Positions 11,858 to 21,679 of a DNA stretch of 64,000 nucleotides are shown here, one piece after another; position 1 is the first letter of the stretch, and each line of letters starts with the position of its first letter. Both the position numbers and the translations under genes were made by a program. Origin of the DNA: Cellulophaga tyrosinoxydans (lineage in GTDB: Bacteria; Bacteroidota; Bacteroidia; Flavobacteriales; Flavobacteriaceae); the NCBI RefSeq assembly GCF_900176415.1, contig NZ_FWXO01000003.1, positions 186,001 to 250,000 on the forward strand. Reading direction: 5' to 3'. A model generated the notes under the pieces. It did no database searches and was not told the origin of the DNA. It was given only the letters and a program-made list of their open reading frames with translations.

Positions 11858-13612
11858 TTAAAAATCAAACTTATAGGTTGCTCCAGCAAGTAACTGAAAG
11901 GTTTGAACTGGAAAATTAGCCCATCGCATATAACTGCTATTTGCAATATTATTGGCTTTAACAAAAACAGAAAGTTGCTCGTTAAAACGGTATCCTAAAT
12001 GCGCATTACTATCCCAAAAACTATTTAATGTTCTAATCTCCGATGGAAAATCGGCAGGTTGTACGTTCTGAACCACTTCACTTTGTAAATCTTGACGCTC
12101 ACCAACATAAAAAATTGATGCTCCCATGAACCATTTTTTATTTAATTGATAATCTGCTATTATCGACCCTGTTACTTTAGGTAAATTCCATGCTGGATTA
12201 TCAGTCTCTGTGGTATACGTATTTGCTTCCATATTCATACTCAAAGAGAAATTCCTTTTTATATCTACATTTATTTCACCGAAAATTCCCAGTGTTTTTA
12301 CATCATCATAAAACACCTCGAAGGAATTTTGATAATAATACCCCTTTTCATCATCTCTAAATGAATTTAAAGGATTCCATTTATACAAAGGCTTTTTATT
12401 CTCCGTTTTATACGTTGCTTTTAAATTATAACTTAAACTTGGTAATAGTTGACCTTTAATACCTGCGTAGGCATTGTATTTTTGATCAGTAGGCTGTATA
12501 GACAATGTAGGTGACACAAATGGATTTTGTTCCACAAAGCCATAAAACGAATTCTGGATTAGCTCGCCTTGTATACCACCATAAGCAATAACAGTTTCAT
12601 CTAAAACACGGTAACTTGCGGTAATATCTGGATATATAAAGAAGTTACTATCACTATTTTCAGAATCCACACCAAAAACTAAATTCAAACCTAGATTAAG
12701 GGTTAAATCATCTCTTAAAATTTCAATACTTGGCCCAATACCTGCTTGAAATAAACTATAATTTATTTCCGGTGTATTCGCAACATTTTTAACGTCAGCA
12801 TTTTTAAATACTCCGCCTAAATAATCAAATTTTGCTTTTACCGTTAAGTTTTCATCCTGAACTGGAAATTGAGCCTTTGCTTTAAGCATAGCTCTATTCT
12901 CACCAGATTTAGTGGCATCCCAAAAACGACGAACTAATGCCTCACCTTTTCTAAAATAAGAATCATCCATATTTAAATGACCCGAAATCTCCGCATTAAA
13001 ATAGTTTTGTTTAGCATCTATAGCATTAATTTCCTCATCCGTATAAACACCAACAGGTATTCCATACCAATTATATAATTGATGTTGCAAGCCTAAATTA
13101 GCTCCCCAATTTAAATCGGTGTCGCGTTTTTTATAAGCAGCTATTAACTTCGTATTGTAAAAAGCATTATTTAAAGCAATACTATCTAACTGACCTCTTG
13201 AGGAATGGTGTGTTAAACCTAAATCTAATTGTTCGTCTCTATTTAAAGCTCTACTTGTATACAAATCAGCCAAAGCATTATCAAATGTTCCAAAACCTAA
13301 TGACGCATAAGAATTATATACTACTGGTGGTGGAATTTTATCTACTGTGGAAGCTTTCCCTTTTGCCGGCGTAAAAGTTGAAGCCACTGGAACAGAGAAA
13401 ATATTGTACGTAATTTTCTTTTTCTGTAGTACAATAGAATCATTGATTACGGGTAGGGATTTTATTTTAAAAGCATCAGAAATTGTGGGCTTATACGTGT
13501 TTACTACAGTCACTGTCTCTGTACCTAAACTATCTTTGCTCTTCTCTTGTGCCGATATTGAATTAAAAATGCCCAAAAAAAGAAGGCTTACTAATTTTAT
13601 GTACTTCTGCAT
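11858..13612 (-). CDS. TonB-dependent receptor-like outer-membrane beta-barrel
   Basis: A roughly 584-aa outer-membrane protein. A signal peptide (MQKYIKLVSLLFLGIFNSISAQ) precedes a short N-terminal region with TVTVVNTYKPTISDAFKIKS, which recalls a plug/TonB-box start. A long series of beta-hairpins with aromatic girdles follows, ending in TYKFDF, a canonical barrel terminus. It is shorter than most TonB receptors and I see no full plug domain, so it may be a barrel partner of the TPR protein rather than a nutrient receptor. An ATG at 13630 would add six residues. It follows the TPR gene closely, indicating one operon. Confidence 0.8.
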   Translation of the reverse strand: MQKYIKLVSLLFLGIFNSISAQEKSKDSLGTETVTVVNTYKPTISDAFKIKSLPVINDSIVLQKKKITYNIFSVPVASTFTPAKGKASTVDKIPPPVVYNSYASLGFGTFDNALADLYTSRALNRDEQLDLGLTHHSSRGQLDSIALNNAFYNTKLIAAYKKRDTDLNWGANLGLQHQLYNWYGIPVGVYTDEEINAIDAKQNYFNAEISGHLNMDDSYFRKGEALVRRFWDATKSGENRAMLKAKAQFPVQDENLTVKAKFDYLGGVFKNADVKNVANTPEINYSLFQAGIGPSIEILRDDLTLNLGLNLVFGVDSENSDSNFFIYPDITASYRVLDETVIAYGGIQGELIQNSFYGFVEQNPFVSPTLSIQPTDQKYNAYAGIKGQLLPSLSYNLKATYKTENKKPLYKWNPLNSFRDDEKGYYYQNSFEVFYDDVKTLGIFGEINVDIKRNFSLSMNMEANTYTTETDNPAWNLPKVTGSIIADYQLNKKWFMGASIFYVGERQDLQSEVVQNVQPADFPSEIRTLNSFWDSNAHLGYRFNEQLSVFVKANNIANSSYMRWANFPVQTFQLLAGATYKFDF

Positions 13613-13637
13613 ATAATGTCTCTTTTGCAACTTGATA

Positions 13638-16600
13638 TTAATTTTCTGGATTTACAGACGAATTGCTTTTAGCCTCTTTTGATTTTATTCTGAATGCTTC
13701 ACTTTTAGCCGATGCTACTATTTCTGGGTATTGCGAAAAATTAGCAATTACACTATCTAGTATATAGGTTGCTTGATAAGCATCACCTAAGGCATCAAAG
13801 TTTTTTGCCATTAGTATTAAGCCTTTACCTCCCCATTCTTTGTAAGCCGAGTAATCTTTAGCTAATTTCTGTACCGACGTATTGGAAGCTTCAAAATCCT
13901 GTGCTTTATTTTTAAAATAAGCATCGTAGTACAATGCCTCCGCTGCTAATTCACCACTAGCGATAGGTAACACTTTAGCATAAGCTTCCTTAGCTCTCTC
14001 TTCATTATTGGTTTTAATGGCAGAACGAGCTATCATTATCTGAGCATCACTTTTAATACGGTCATCTATCTTAGCGGTTGCCAATACCTTTTCTGCATAA
14101 GAAATTGTATTGTTATAATCTTTCTGCTCAAAATAACCTTTCATAAGATTAGACTGCGCAAAGGTTACGTTCTGTTGAATGTTAGCCGTACGCTCTAACT
14201 TTTCTAAAAATGGAATGGCTGTTGAGTAATTACCTTTACCAACATATATTTCGCAAACCCTTGTTAAGGATTGCTCAGCATATTCGCTAGCTCCTCTATC
14301 GGCAACATTTTTGTAAAAATTAAGCGCTTTATCTTTATCGCCTTTAGCGTAATACAATTGTGCTAAATTAAAATTAGCTTTTAAAGCGTGTATTCCTTTA
14401 GGAAACTCTTTTAGGTAACCTTCATAGCCACGAATAGCTTGTTCTGTATTACCTTCTAACTTTTTTTGATCGGCAGATTCGTAGGTAGCATTATCTAATT
14501 CCGTATCGGTTACTTCAACAAAATCTAAACCTCTAACCCATTCTGCATATTCATTAACTCTACCTAAATCTACATAAATAAGTTTTGCGGTGGTTACCGC
14601 TTGAATAGCTTCTTGTGTGTTTGGATAATCTCTAACAACAGTTTTAAATTTAGCTAAGGCTTGCTCATTTCTATTAGAATTATAATACACCAAACCTTGA
14701 CGAACAATCGCTTGAGGCACTAATGTACTGCCCTTATACTCACTTATTAATTTATCGTAAATACGAATACCTTCATCTACTTTATTGGCGCGAACATAAG
14801 AATTAGCCAACTCAAACAACACATCATCTTTTAGTGTAGATTTTGGATATTTAGTTACAAATGAATTTAGCTCCTCAATCTTTGTTGCTACTCTGTCTAC
14901 AAATCCATAGCTCAAAGCTTTTTGAAATGCCGCATAATCCTTTTCACTACCACTATCATCTAACGCACTATTATAGGCTTCTATGGCAGGCCAATATTTG
15001 CTAGACACAAAATAACTGTCTCCTAAACGTAAATAAGCATCATGTTTTTTATCCGTATCAGTACTAGAGGCAACGTAATTATTAAAACTCGTTGCTGCAC
15101 TTGTATACTGTTTAAGCTTAAAATAGGTATAAGCCAAATTATAATCCAAATCTTTAGACTCGCTGGTTGACTTCGCATGCGGATTTTTCTGGAATTCCGT
15201 ATAACTCTTTAATGCCTCGTTAAATTTATTGCTATTGAATTCCGCTTCGCCTTTCCAAAAACTAGCACGAGCTTTAAATTTAGGATCTTCAGCACTACCA
15301 ATAGATTTATCAAAGGCATTTATTGCACCACTATAATCTGCACTAACAAAAAGCTCTACACCGCGATAGAATGCTACCTTTTGGTAGGTAGCTTTACTTG
15401 CATAAGATTTATTTTTCTCTAACAAATCCATAGCTCCAGCAAAGTTTCGAGAAGTTATATACGAATCCACCAAAAGCTCCTGGATTTCAGCAGTATGTTC
15501 ATCTTTAGGATATTTTTCTAGATAATTGGTTAAGACTGAAGGTGCATTTTCATAAGCGTTACCAATCTCATAACTTAATCTTGCGTAATTAAGAAATGCA
15601 TCTTTCTGTATTTGCGGTGAAAAATCCATCTGCGATGCATTTCTAAATGCATTGAGCGCCTCTGGTTTTTTATCCAATTCTAAATAACATTCTGCTAAAT
15701 GATAATAGGCGTTTTGCGATACACTATTGGTACCCCCAATAATTTTATTAAACTGTTGAATAGCGTTGTTAAAATCGCCTTGTTTGTAATAGCTATACCC
15801 TAAAAAGTAATAATCTGTATTGGACCATTTACCATTAACACCTTTATATTCCAGTAAATAAGGAATAGCATTATCGAACTGATTTAAGTTGAAATAACTT
15901 TCTCCAATAATTTTACTTAATTCTGATTTTTCAGCTCTATCAGCCTTCGGCAACTGCTTCTTAGCCAAGGCAATTGCCTCTTCAAACTTTCCTAATTTAA
16001 AATTTAGATCGGCCTGATAATAGGATAATTTTTCTTCCAAAACCTTCTGATCGGTAATCTGATCAAAACGTTGGTTTGCGGCATCATAATCATTTTGTTC
16101 GTAAGAAATATATCCTAAATAATACTTCGCTTGAGACCCATATACCGGAGAGGTAGTTACTTTATTTAAATACTTTTCAGCCTCCGTTGTATTTTTTGAA
16201 GAATATAAGGCATAACCGTAATTAAAATTGAATTTATCCATCTCTGAACGAGAAAGTGAACTTTGATCCACTTTCTTATACCATTTTAAAGCATATGGAT
16301 ATTTTCCTGTTTCAAAATAATATTCCGCTACATCTGCATATGCCGAATTTCGCTTAGTTGATGTTGGATAATTGGTTACAAAATCTTCCATGAGCTTATC
16401 CGCTCCCAGCTGATTTAACCTTACTGCAGCATTGGCAACGTAGTACGCACTATTTGCCTCTGTTTCGAGATCTTTGGTAGAATTTTGAACTTGTTCAAAA
16501 ATAGCCTGAGCTGCTTGAAATTGTTCATTATTATAAAGCGTCAACGCTTGTTGATACTCTCTATTATCGTGAGTATAAATTTTTGATTCTTGTGCGCAAA

Positions 16601-16667
16601 GAAGATGCAAAGTTCCAAATAAACTAAGCACTAGCGCGGTTTTTTTCTTTAGCATAGTGTTCTCCAA
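13638..16667 (-). CDS. Large tetratricopeptide repeat protein, exported
   Basis: A 1009-aa protein made almost entirely of TPR and Sel1-like helical repeats after a signal peptide (MLKKKTALVLSLFGTLHLLCAQ; an ATG at 16655 gives this form). Repeats such as AKYYLGYISYEQNDYDAANQ and YFLGYSYYKQGDFNNAIQQF recur along the whole chain with about 34-residue spacing. Such proteins act as periplasmic scaffolds. The next gene, a beta-barrel, starts within 26 bp, and the pairing is frequently seen in Flavobacteriia. I infer a joint envelope complex, substrate unknown. Confidence 0.88.
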   Translation of the reverse strand: MENTMLKKKTALVLSLFGTLHLLCAQESKIYTHDNREYQQALTLYNNEQFQAAQAIFEQVQNSTKDLETEANSAYYVANAAVRLNQLGADKLMEDFVTNYPTSTKRNSAYADVAEYYFETGKYPYALKWYKKVDQSSLSRSEMDKFNFNYGYALYSSKNTTEAEKYLNKVTTSPVYGSQAKYYLGYISYEQNDYDAANQRFDQITDQKVLEEKLSYYQADLNFKLGKFEEAIALAKKQLPKADRAEKSELSKIIGESYFNLNQFDNAIPYLLEYKGVNGKWSNTDYYFLGYSYYKQGDFNNAIQQFNKIIGGTNSVSQNAYYHLAECYLELDKKPEALNAFRNASQMDFSPQIQKDAFLNYARLSYEIGNAYENAPSVLTNYLEKYPKDEHTAEIQELLVDSYITSRNFAGAMDLLEKNKSYASKATYQKVAFYRGVELFVSADYSGAINAFDKSIGSAEDPKFKARASFWKGEAEFNSNKFNEALKSYTEFQKNPHAKSTSESKDLDYNLAYTYFKLKQYTSAATSFNNYVASSTDTDKKHDAYLRLGDSYFVSSKYWPAIEAYNSALDDSGSEKDYAAFQKALSYGFVDRVATKIEELNSFVTKYPKSTLKDDVLFELANSYVRANKVDEGIRIYDKLISEYKGSTLVPQAIVRQGLVYYNSNRNEQALAKFKTVVRDYPNTQEAIQAVTTAKLIYVDLGRVNEYAEWVRGLDFVEVTDTELDNATYESADQKKLEGNTEQAIRGYEGYLKEFPKGIHALKANFNLAQLYYAKGDKDKALNFYKNVADRGASEYAEQSLTRVCEIYVGKGNYSTAIPFLEKLERTANIQQNVTFAQSNLMKGYFEQKDYNNTISYAEKVLATAKIDDRIKSDAQIMIARSAIKTNNEERAKEAYAKVLPIASGELAAEALYYDAYFKNKAQDFEASNTSVQKLAKDYSAYKEWGGKGLILMAKNFDALGDAYQATYILDSVIANFSQYPEIVASAKSEAFRIKSKEAKSNSSVNPEN

Positions 16668-16822
16668 CAGTTAAGAAATACCTCGTATTTAAATTATAAC
16701 GACAAATATTGTACCTAAGTATACGAAGATACTTTTTATTTTAATTTAATTTAGGTCTAATGAACTATCTGAAAAACTTTAAGATTTATTTATCAAAAAG
16801 TAAATGCTAGATTTAGAGAAAT

Positions 16823-18061
16823 CTATTTTGAAATTGGTACTGTAAATTTAAAATCACTCCCTTTACCCAATTGACTTTCTACCCAAATTTTACCTCCTAA
16901 TTTTTCTACAAATTCTTTACAAAGTATTAATCCAAAACCGGAACCCTGTTCATTTGCTGTTCCAGGCAAAGACATGTTTGTAGCAATATTGAATAATTTT
17001 TGAGATACTTGATTACTCATTCCCACGCCTGTATCTGAAACTACAAATTCTACATCGTTATTTTTTTCTATAACTGATATTGCAATTTTTCCGCCAGATT
17101 TGGTAAACTTAATTGCATTAGATAATAAATTTCTTAGAATTGTTTTGAGCACTTTAGCATCAGAAAATAGTTCTATTGGCTGTAAATTTGGCTCTTGAAG
17201 AATTACGTTTTTAGTTTTTGCTATGTGTTGTGCCAATTCTTGAACTTCCATAATTAGTGCCATCACATTTACTTTCTCAGATTTTAAATTTATCTGTCCT
17301 GTTTGCGAATGTGACCATTCCAATAAATTCTCAAGAAGTTTTAAGGTAGATTTTGAAGTAGAATTAATCATGCCCAAATACAATTCCAATGTTTCGGGAT
17401 TCGTATTATTTTCGTCGTTACTTAATATTTCTGTTAGTGATAAAATGTTATTAAACGGGCTCCGTAAATCATGTCCAATAATCGAAAACAATTTATCTTT
17501 AGTAGCATTTAATTCTCGTAATTGTTTTTCGCTTTCTTGTAAGGCTTGTTCTGCCTTTTTACTTGCGGTTATATCGCGAATGGCACCAATAATATACTTT
17601 TTGTTAGTTGCATCAACAAATCTAGATTTTCGTGTAGAAATAATTTGTTGCTCACCACCTCTTAAGGTAAGCGTTTCTTCATTTATATTTTCAATTCCAT
17701 CAGCAAGTACTTGCCTATCTATTTGCAAAAACAATTCTCTTTCTTCATCAGAGACATGCTCTGCTAATGTTTTTCCAATAATCTCTTCTCTAGATAACCC
17801 AAATAATTCGCAAAACGAATCGTTAACTAATATAAGCTTACTCTGCTCATCTTTAACAAAAATAGCATCACCCATACTATCAAGTATTGTGCGCGTATAA
17901 ATTTCGCTTTCATCCCCCTTCTTTAAAAGAAATTCGAGTTTAGAATTTGTTAATAAGCCTTCAGAAAAATTCTTTTTACCATCAATTTCATTGTGCCCAT
18001 TGGGCTCTGCTTTTGTATTTTCAAAATTCTGACCAGCTTTTTTATGGCGGTTGCCTTCCAT
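16823..18061 (-). CDS. PAS domain sensor histidine kinase
   Basis: A 412-aa cytoplasmic sensor kinase without membrane segments. One PAS domain covers about 50-170 (ILDSMGDAIFVKDEQSKLI, then GAIRDITASKKAEQAL, the usual PAS-PAC exit). The DHp H-box SIIGHDLRSPFNNI puts the phospho-accepting histidine near 196. The ATPase domain carries N-box NLLSNAIKFT, G1 VSDTGVGMS and G2 GSGFGLILCKEFV. Its partner regulator is not next to it. A receiver-only protein lies at 47373-47792, but linkage is unproven. Confidence 0.9.
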   Translation of the reverse strand: MEGNRHKKAGQNFENTKAEPNGHNEIDGKKNFSEGLLTNSKLEFLLKKGDESEIYTRTILDSMGDAIFVKDEQSKLILVNDSFCELFGLSREEIIGKTLAEHVSDEERELFLQIDRQVLADGIENINEETLTLRGGEQQIISTRKSRFVDATNKKYIIGAIRDITASKKAEQALQESEKQLRELNATKDKLFSIIGHDLRSPFNNILSLTEILSNDENNTNPETLELYLGMINSTSKSTLKLLENLLEWSHSQTGQINLKSEKVNVMALIMEVQELAQHIAKTKNVILQEPNLQPIELFSDAKVLKTILRNLLSNAIKFTKSGGKIAISVIEKNNDVEFVVSDTGVGMSNQVSQKLFNIATNMSLPGTANEQGSGFGLILCKEFVEKLGGKIWVESQLGKGSDFKFTVPISK

Positions 18062-18237
18062 AATAGCTACATATTGATATTAAAAAAACACTTGTTCTTG
18101 GCTAATATACAGATTTTTAAGTAAATTAATACTATAAATTAACAAGGTTCCAGTATAAGAAGAATACCAACTATATTTTTAAAGTTTACTTTAATTTTAA
18201 TATGGTATTACTATATTTATATCAACATTTATCTACC

Positions 18238-18921
18238 ATGACTGAAAGCATTTTAAAATTAACAGACGTTGCTGTTTTTCAAAAAGAAAATCTAGTGCTA
18301 AATGATATAAATCTAGAAATTAAAAAAGGAGAGTTTATCTATTTAATTGGCAAAACAGGAAGTGGCAAAAGTAGTTTCATGAAAACACTTTACGGCGATC
18401 TCCCATTAACACAAGGTACAGGTAGTGTTGTTGATTTTGATTTAAGAACCTTAAAAGAAAAAGATATTCCATTTTTAAGAAGAAAATTGGGTATTGTTTT
18501 TCAAGATTTTAAACTATTACCAGACCGCACTGTAAACAACAATCTACTTTTTGTTTTAAAGGCTACGGGATGGAAAGATAAATCTAAAATGGATTCTCAA
18601 ATTGAAGAGGTTTTAGACAAAGTAGGCATGAAAACCAAAGGCTTTAAATTTCCGCATGAACTATCCGGAGGTGAACAACAGCGAATTGCTATTGCCAGAG
18701 CACTTTTAAATGATCCTGAATTAATATTAGCCGATGAACCTACAGGCAACCTAGATCCTCAGACTAGTGTGGAAGTAATGAAGGTATTACAAGATATTAA
18801 CAAGACAGGAAGAACCATTTTAATGGCAACACATGATTATGCACTTTTATTAAAATACCCTTCTAAAACTTTAAAATGCGACGGAAATAAGGTTTTTGAA
18901 GTAGTGCAAAAAGCCATGTAA
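18238..18921 (+). CDS. ftsE: Cell division ATP-binding protein FtsE
   Basis: ATPase of the FtsEX complex, which controls peptidoglycan hydrolases at the septum. The 227-aa protein has Walker A GKTGSGKSS, Q-loop VFQDFKLL, signature LSGGEQQR, Walker B LILADEPTGNLD and a conserved H-loop. I chose the ATG at 18238 (MTESILKLTDVAVF), because the 12 codons before it are not conserved-looking. ftsX is not adjacent, which is usual in Bacteroidota. The next gene, a Nudix fusion, follows after 54 bp. Confidence 0.88.
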   Translation: MTESILKLTDVAVFQKENLVLNDINLEIKKGEFIYLIGKTGSGKSSFMKTLYGDLPLTQGTGSVVDFDLRTLKEKDIPFLRRKLGIVFQDFKLLPDRTVNNNLLFVLKATGWKDKSKMDSQIEEVLDKVGMKTKGFKFPHELSGGEQQRIAIARALLNDPELILADEPTGNLDPQTSVEVMKVLQDINKTGRTILMATHDYALLLKYPSKTLKCDGNKVFEVVQKAM

Positions 18922-18975
18922 CACAAACTTATTTTATGCTATTTTCATAATAGATAAGACCAAGAACTACTTTTA

Positions 18976-19791
18976 ATGATCTTAAAAAAAGAGACCAATC
19001 AACCCGATAAAAAAACGAACGCTTTTATTGGTGTTCTCTTATTTCTAATATCACTTGTACTATTTTTTATTACGGTACCCATTGGTTTTATTTATGCATT
19101 TTTCTACAAATTATTCACCAAAGGCGTTAAAGGTATTGGCGAATACAGCCTAAAAATTGCTATTTCTGTAGACCAATTGGGCAATGTAGTAATGCAACAT
19201 CTTTTAAATTTACTTTGGATAAAACCCAATGGCTATAAATTTGGAAATAGAGACGAAACCATCTCCAGCGCTTTAGGCAGAAACAAACAACTACAAACCT
19301 TAACCAAGTTTGGATTAGCCATTGATTGGATTCTCGACAAAATAGACCCTAATCACACATTAAACTCTATTGATTATTATATAGAGCCTTCGGAACAAAT
19401 TATAGACAAACTGGCTTGGATTCACATCGTTAATTTTGAAATTTTAAGCACAAGGAGTTTTGGCAAAGAAAAATATTATATCCCAGGCGGCAAGCGCGAA
19501 AAAAATGAATCTGATCATGCAGCGCTACTCCGAGAAATAAAAGAAGAACTACAAGTAGATTTAATAGTTAAATCTTTAGAATTTGTTGGCGTTTTTGAAG
19601 CACAAGCCGATACACATAAAAAAGGCACTCTAGTTCGCATGACCTGCTACTCTGGCACCTATTTAGGCGAGCTTGAAGCCGCATCCGAAATAGAAGAAAT
19701 TGTATGGCTACAATACAAAGACAGAGATAAGGTTTCCGAGGTTGATCAATTAATATTTGATTATTTATTTCAGAAAGGCATCTTACTTTGA
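18976..19791 (+). CDS. Membrane-domain/Nudix hydrolase fusion
   Basis: A 271-aa protein with two parts. Residues 1-128 hold one or two membrane helices (about 18-47) and the segment KFGNRDETISSALGRNKQ, a motif I know from small stand-alone Bacteroidota proteins. Residues 140-271 form a Nudix hydrolase: the Nudix box at about 172-194 reads GKREKNE, then REIKEEL, matching Gx5Ex7REUxEE, with Q where the last conserved G is expected. Nudix enzymes hydrolyse nucleoside diphosphates linked to another group. The fused form may tether the enzyme to the membrane. No frameshift or internal stop separates the parts. Substrate unknown. Confidence 0.75.
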   Translation: MILKKETNQPDKKTNAFIGVLLFLISLVLFFITVPIGFIYAFFYKLFTKGVKGIGEYSLKIAISVDQLGNVVMQHLLNLLWIKPNGYKFGNRDETISSALGRNKQLQTLTKFGLAIDWILDKIDPNHTLNSIDYYIEPSEQIIDKLAWIHIVNFEILSTRSFGKEKYYIPGGKREKNESDHAALLREIKEELQVDLIVKSLEFVGVFEAQADTHKKGTLVRMTCYSGTYLGELEAASEIEEIVWLQYKDRDKVSEVDQLIFDYLFQKGILL

Positions 19792-19828
19792 TGATCATCT
19801 AGCCCTTAAAATCATCATATTTTTTCGT

Positions 19829-19836
19829 TACTTTTG
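19829..19836 (+). promoter_or_regulatory. Bacteroidota -7 element (TAnnTTTG)
   Basis: TACTTTTG lies 23 bp before the start of the ROK kinase gene. It matches the -7 consensus; a -33 TTG is not apparent. Confidence 0.45.
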
Positions 19837-19859
19837 TTCAACATTAGAACATTAACTTC

Positions 19860-20606
19860 ATGACATTATTAGGAATTGATATTGGAGGCTCTGGTATGAA
19901 AGGAGCTTTAGTAAATACCGAAACAGGCGAATTACTAACAGAACGCTTTAGAATAGAAACTCCGAAATCAAGAAAGCCAGAGGAAATGGCTAAAGTTTTT
20001 GCTGAAATAGTAAAACACTTTGATTATAGCGGACCTATTGGCTGTGGTTTTCCAACGATTATTAAAAAAGGTATTTGTAAAGCGCATGGAAATCTGAGCA
20101 AAGAATGGCTAGGCGTTAATGCCGAAGAACTTTTTAGTGATTTTACTGGCTTACCGGTTACTGTAATTAATGATGCTGATGCTGCTGGTTATGCAACCAT
20201 GAATTACGGTGTGGGAAAAGGACAGAAAGGACTAGTTCTTATGATAACTATTGGTACGGGCTTAGGCAGTGGCGCTTTTTATAATGGTCAGTTACTACCT
20301 AATTTCGAATTGGGGCAGATACCGTATAAGAAATACGAAAAATTTGAACATTATGCAGCTGCTTCAATTAAAGAAAAGGAAAAATTAAGTTACAAAAAAT
20401 GGGGTAAACGTTTCAATAAATTTCTTGAAGCTATAGAATTAATAGTATCTCCAGACTTAATAATTCTTGGCGGAGGAACCTCTAAAGATTTTGAAGAATA
20501 CAAAAAATATATAAAAATAGATACTCCGGTAATTCCTGCAGAACTACAAAATTATGCAGGTATCATTGGTGCTGCAACAGCGGCTCACATGAAAAAACCT
20601 ATCTAA
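19860..20606 (+). CDS. Polyphosphate glucokinase-like ROK kinase
   Basis: Sugar kinase of the ROK/polyphosphate-glucokinase group, 248 aa. The N-terminal phosphate-binding loop is LGIDIGGSGMKGALV. INDADAAG and the second phosphate motif ITIGTGLGSG follow, and LIILGGGTSKD is in the C-terminal lobe. It would phosphorylate glucose at C6 with ATP and/or polyphosphate; the actual phosphate donor cannot be read from the sequence. The cysteine-rich zinc motif of many ROK repressors is absent, and no DNA-binding domain is present, so this is an enzyme rather than a regulator. Confidence 0.82.
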   Translation: MTLLGIDIGGSGMKGALVNTETGELLTERFRIETPKSRKPEEMAKVFAEIVKHFDYSGPIGCGFPTIIKKGICKAHGNLSKEWLGVNAEELFSDFTGLPVTVINDADAAGYATMNYGVGKGQKGLVLMITIGTGLGSGAFYNGQLLPNFELGQIPYKKYEKFEHYAAASIKEKEKLSYKKWGKRFNKFLEAIELIVSPDLIILGGGTSKDFEEYKKYIKIDTPVIPAELQNYAGIIGAATAAHMKKPI

Positions 20607-20622
20607 AAAAATTACTATAAAA

Positions 20623-20657
20623 AAATGCCTCAATTTTGTATTTAAATTGAGGCATTT
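20623..20657 (+). terminator. Rho-independent terminator
   Basis: Fourteen-nt complementary arms (AAATGCCTCAATTT and AAATTGAGGCATTT) followed by a T-run. It ends the ROK kinase gene and may also stop the convergent lipoprotein gene. Confidence 0.85.
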
Positions 20658-20673
20658 TTTATTTCATTTATTC

Positions 20674-21573
20674 CTATTTACTTGGCACTAATTTAGCGCC
20701 TTCTGGTTTAGAAAAATATCCCTCAGGCACTTGGGGAATAAAATCAACATCACTAATATCTATCTTGGTAATGTAAGCACCCATTTCCTCGTGCTCATCT
20801 AACCAATACGTTTTTAATCCAGTTGGTAAAAGAATGCCCTTAGAACTCTTCTGCCCTATTATTTCCATTATTTTTTCTGGTGAATGACCTCCATTCGGAA
20901 AATATTCGGGATATGAAACAATATACCTAACAGCACTTATTATATGCGTATTTGTATCAAAATATAATACATAATAATCCTCTGGTGCATCGCCTACATT
21001 TGCTTCAAAAGTAACTTTAACCACATCTTGCAAGTTTCCTTTATACTCCTTCTGATCCAGAAGTTCAAGATTTACACCTTCACCATCTAAAACAAAAGGA
21101 TGCCCTGCTAGATACAAAGGTGTTAAAGCCCAAAAACGTGTATCATATTCAAATGCTGTAGTATCCTTAGCCTTTACCCAAGCTTCTTTACCATCCCAGC
21201 CAAATATTGCCGTACTATCTTCAAAACTGGCATGCCTTGCTTTGTTATTCCATGTATCTATAGTTTGGTAAGAATTTCTTCGTGTTGAACCATCTTCAGG
21301 TTGGTAATCAAATCTAAATGTTAAGTAACCGTTAGCATACCAAGTTGCCAAACCCCCTTGTGCTTCCATTGCGTTCCATATAACTTTACCAGCCTCCGAA
21401 GCATTTAATCTTGTCTTAGCCTTTTCAACTCTATTTGCAATCCATTTTTCCGATATAGGATAGGCAGCCACTACTTTAGTATCTTCCATTACTAGCTCAT
21501 TCTTTGGCTTATCCTTACACCCTGCAGCAACAAGCAATAGTGCTATTGCAATTAATTTAAAGTCAATTTTCAT
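20674..21573 (-). CDS. Lipoprotein of unknown function
   Basis: A 299-aa lipoprotein. From the internal ATG at 21573 it begins MKIDFKLIAIALLLVAAGC, with a textbook lipobox and acceptor cysteine. The longer frame from 21642 would put 23 extra residues, part of the typA terminator, before the signal peptide. The body is a beta-rich domain with FRFDYQPEDGS, IFGWDGKEAWV, YYVLYFDTNTHIISAVRY, which resembles LolA/outer-membrane-lipoprotein-sorting or DUF6503-type folds. I do not assign a family. It lies between the convergent ROK kinase gene and typA, transcribed in the direction of typA. Confidence 0.75.
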   Translation of the reverse strand: MKIDFKLIAIALLLVAAGCKDKPKNELVMEDTKVVAAYPISEKWIANRVEKAKTRLNASEAGKVIWNAMEAQGGLATWYANGYLTFRFDYQPEDGSTRRNSYQTIDTWNNKARHASFEDSTAIFGWDGKEAWVKAKDTTAFEYDTRFWALTPLYLAGHPFVLDGEGVNLELLDQKEYKGNLQDVVKVTFEANVGDAPEDYYVLYFDTNTHIISAVRYIVSYPEYFPNGGHSPEKIMEIIGQKSSKGILLPTGLKTYWLDEHEEMGAYITKIDISDVDFIPQVPEGYFSKPEGAKLVPSK

Positions 21574-21630
21574 TCTAATAGTTTTACTATGAGAACTAGT
21601 AGTCGCAGCATTTTGAAAACCATTACATAA

Positions 21631-21660
21631 AAAAAGCCACAACTTTCATTGTGGCTTTTT
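21631..21660 (-). terminator. Rho-independent terminator of typA
   Basis: Arms AAAAAGCCACAA and TTGTGGCTTTTT with a long T-tract on the minus strand, 20 bp past the typA stop. It separates typA from the lipoprotein gene and supports the later lipoprotein start. Confidence 0.85.
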
Positions 21661-21679
21661 CTAGTATAAAAATTTTAAA

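Noticed and set aside
17370-17900. 176-codon plus-strand frame
   Set aside because: Antisense to the histidine kinase, whose PAS, H-box and ATPase motifs are clear.
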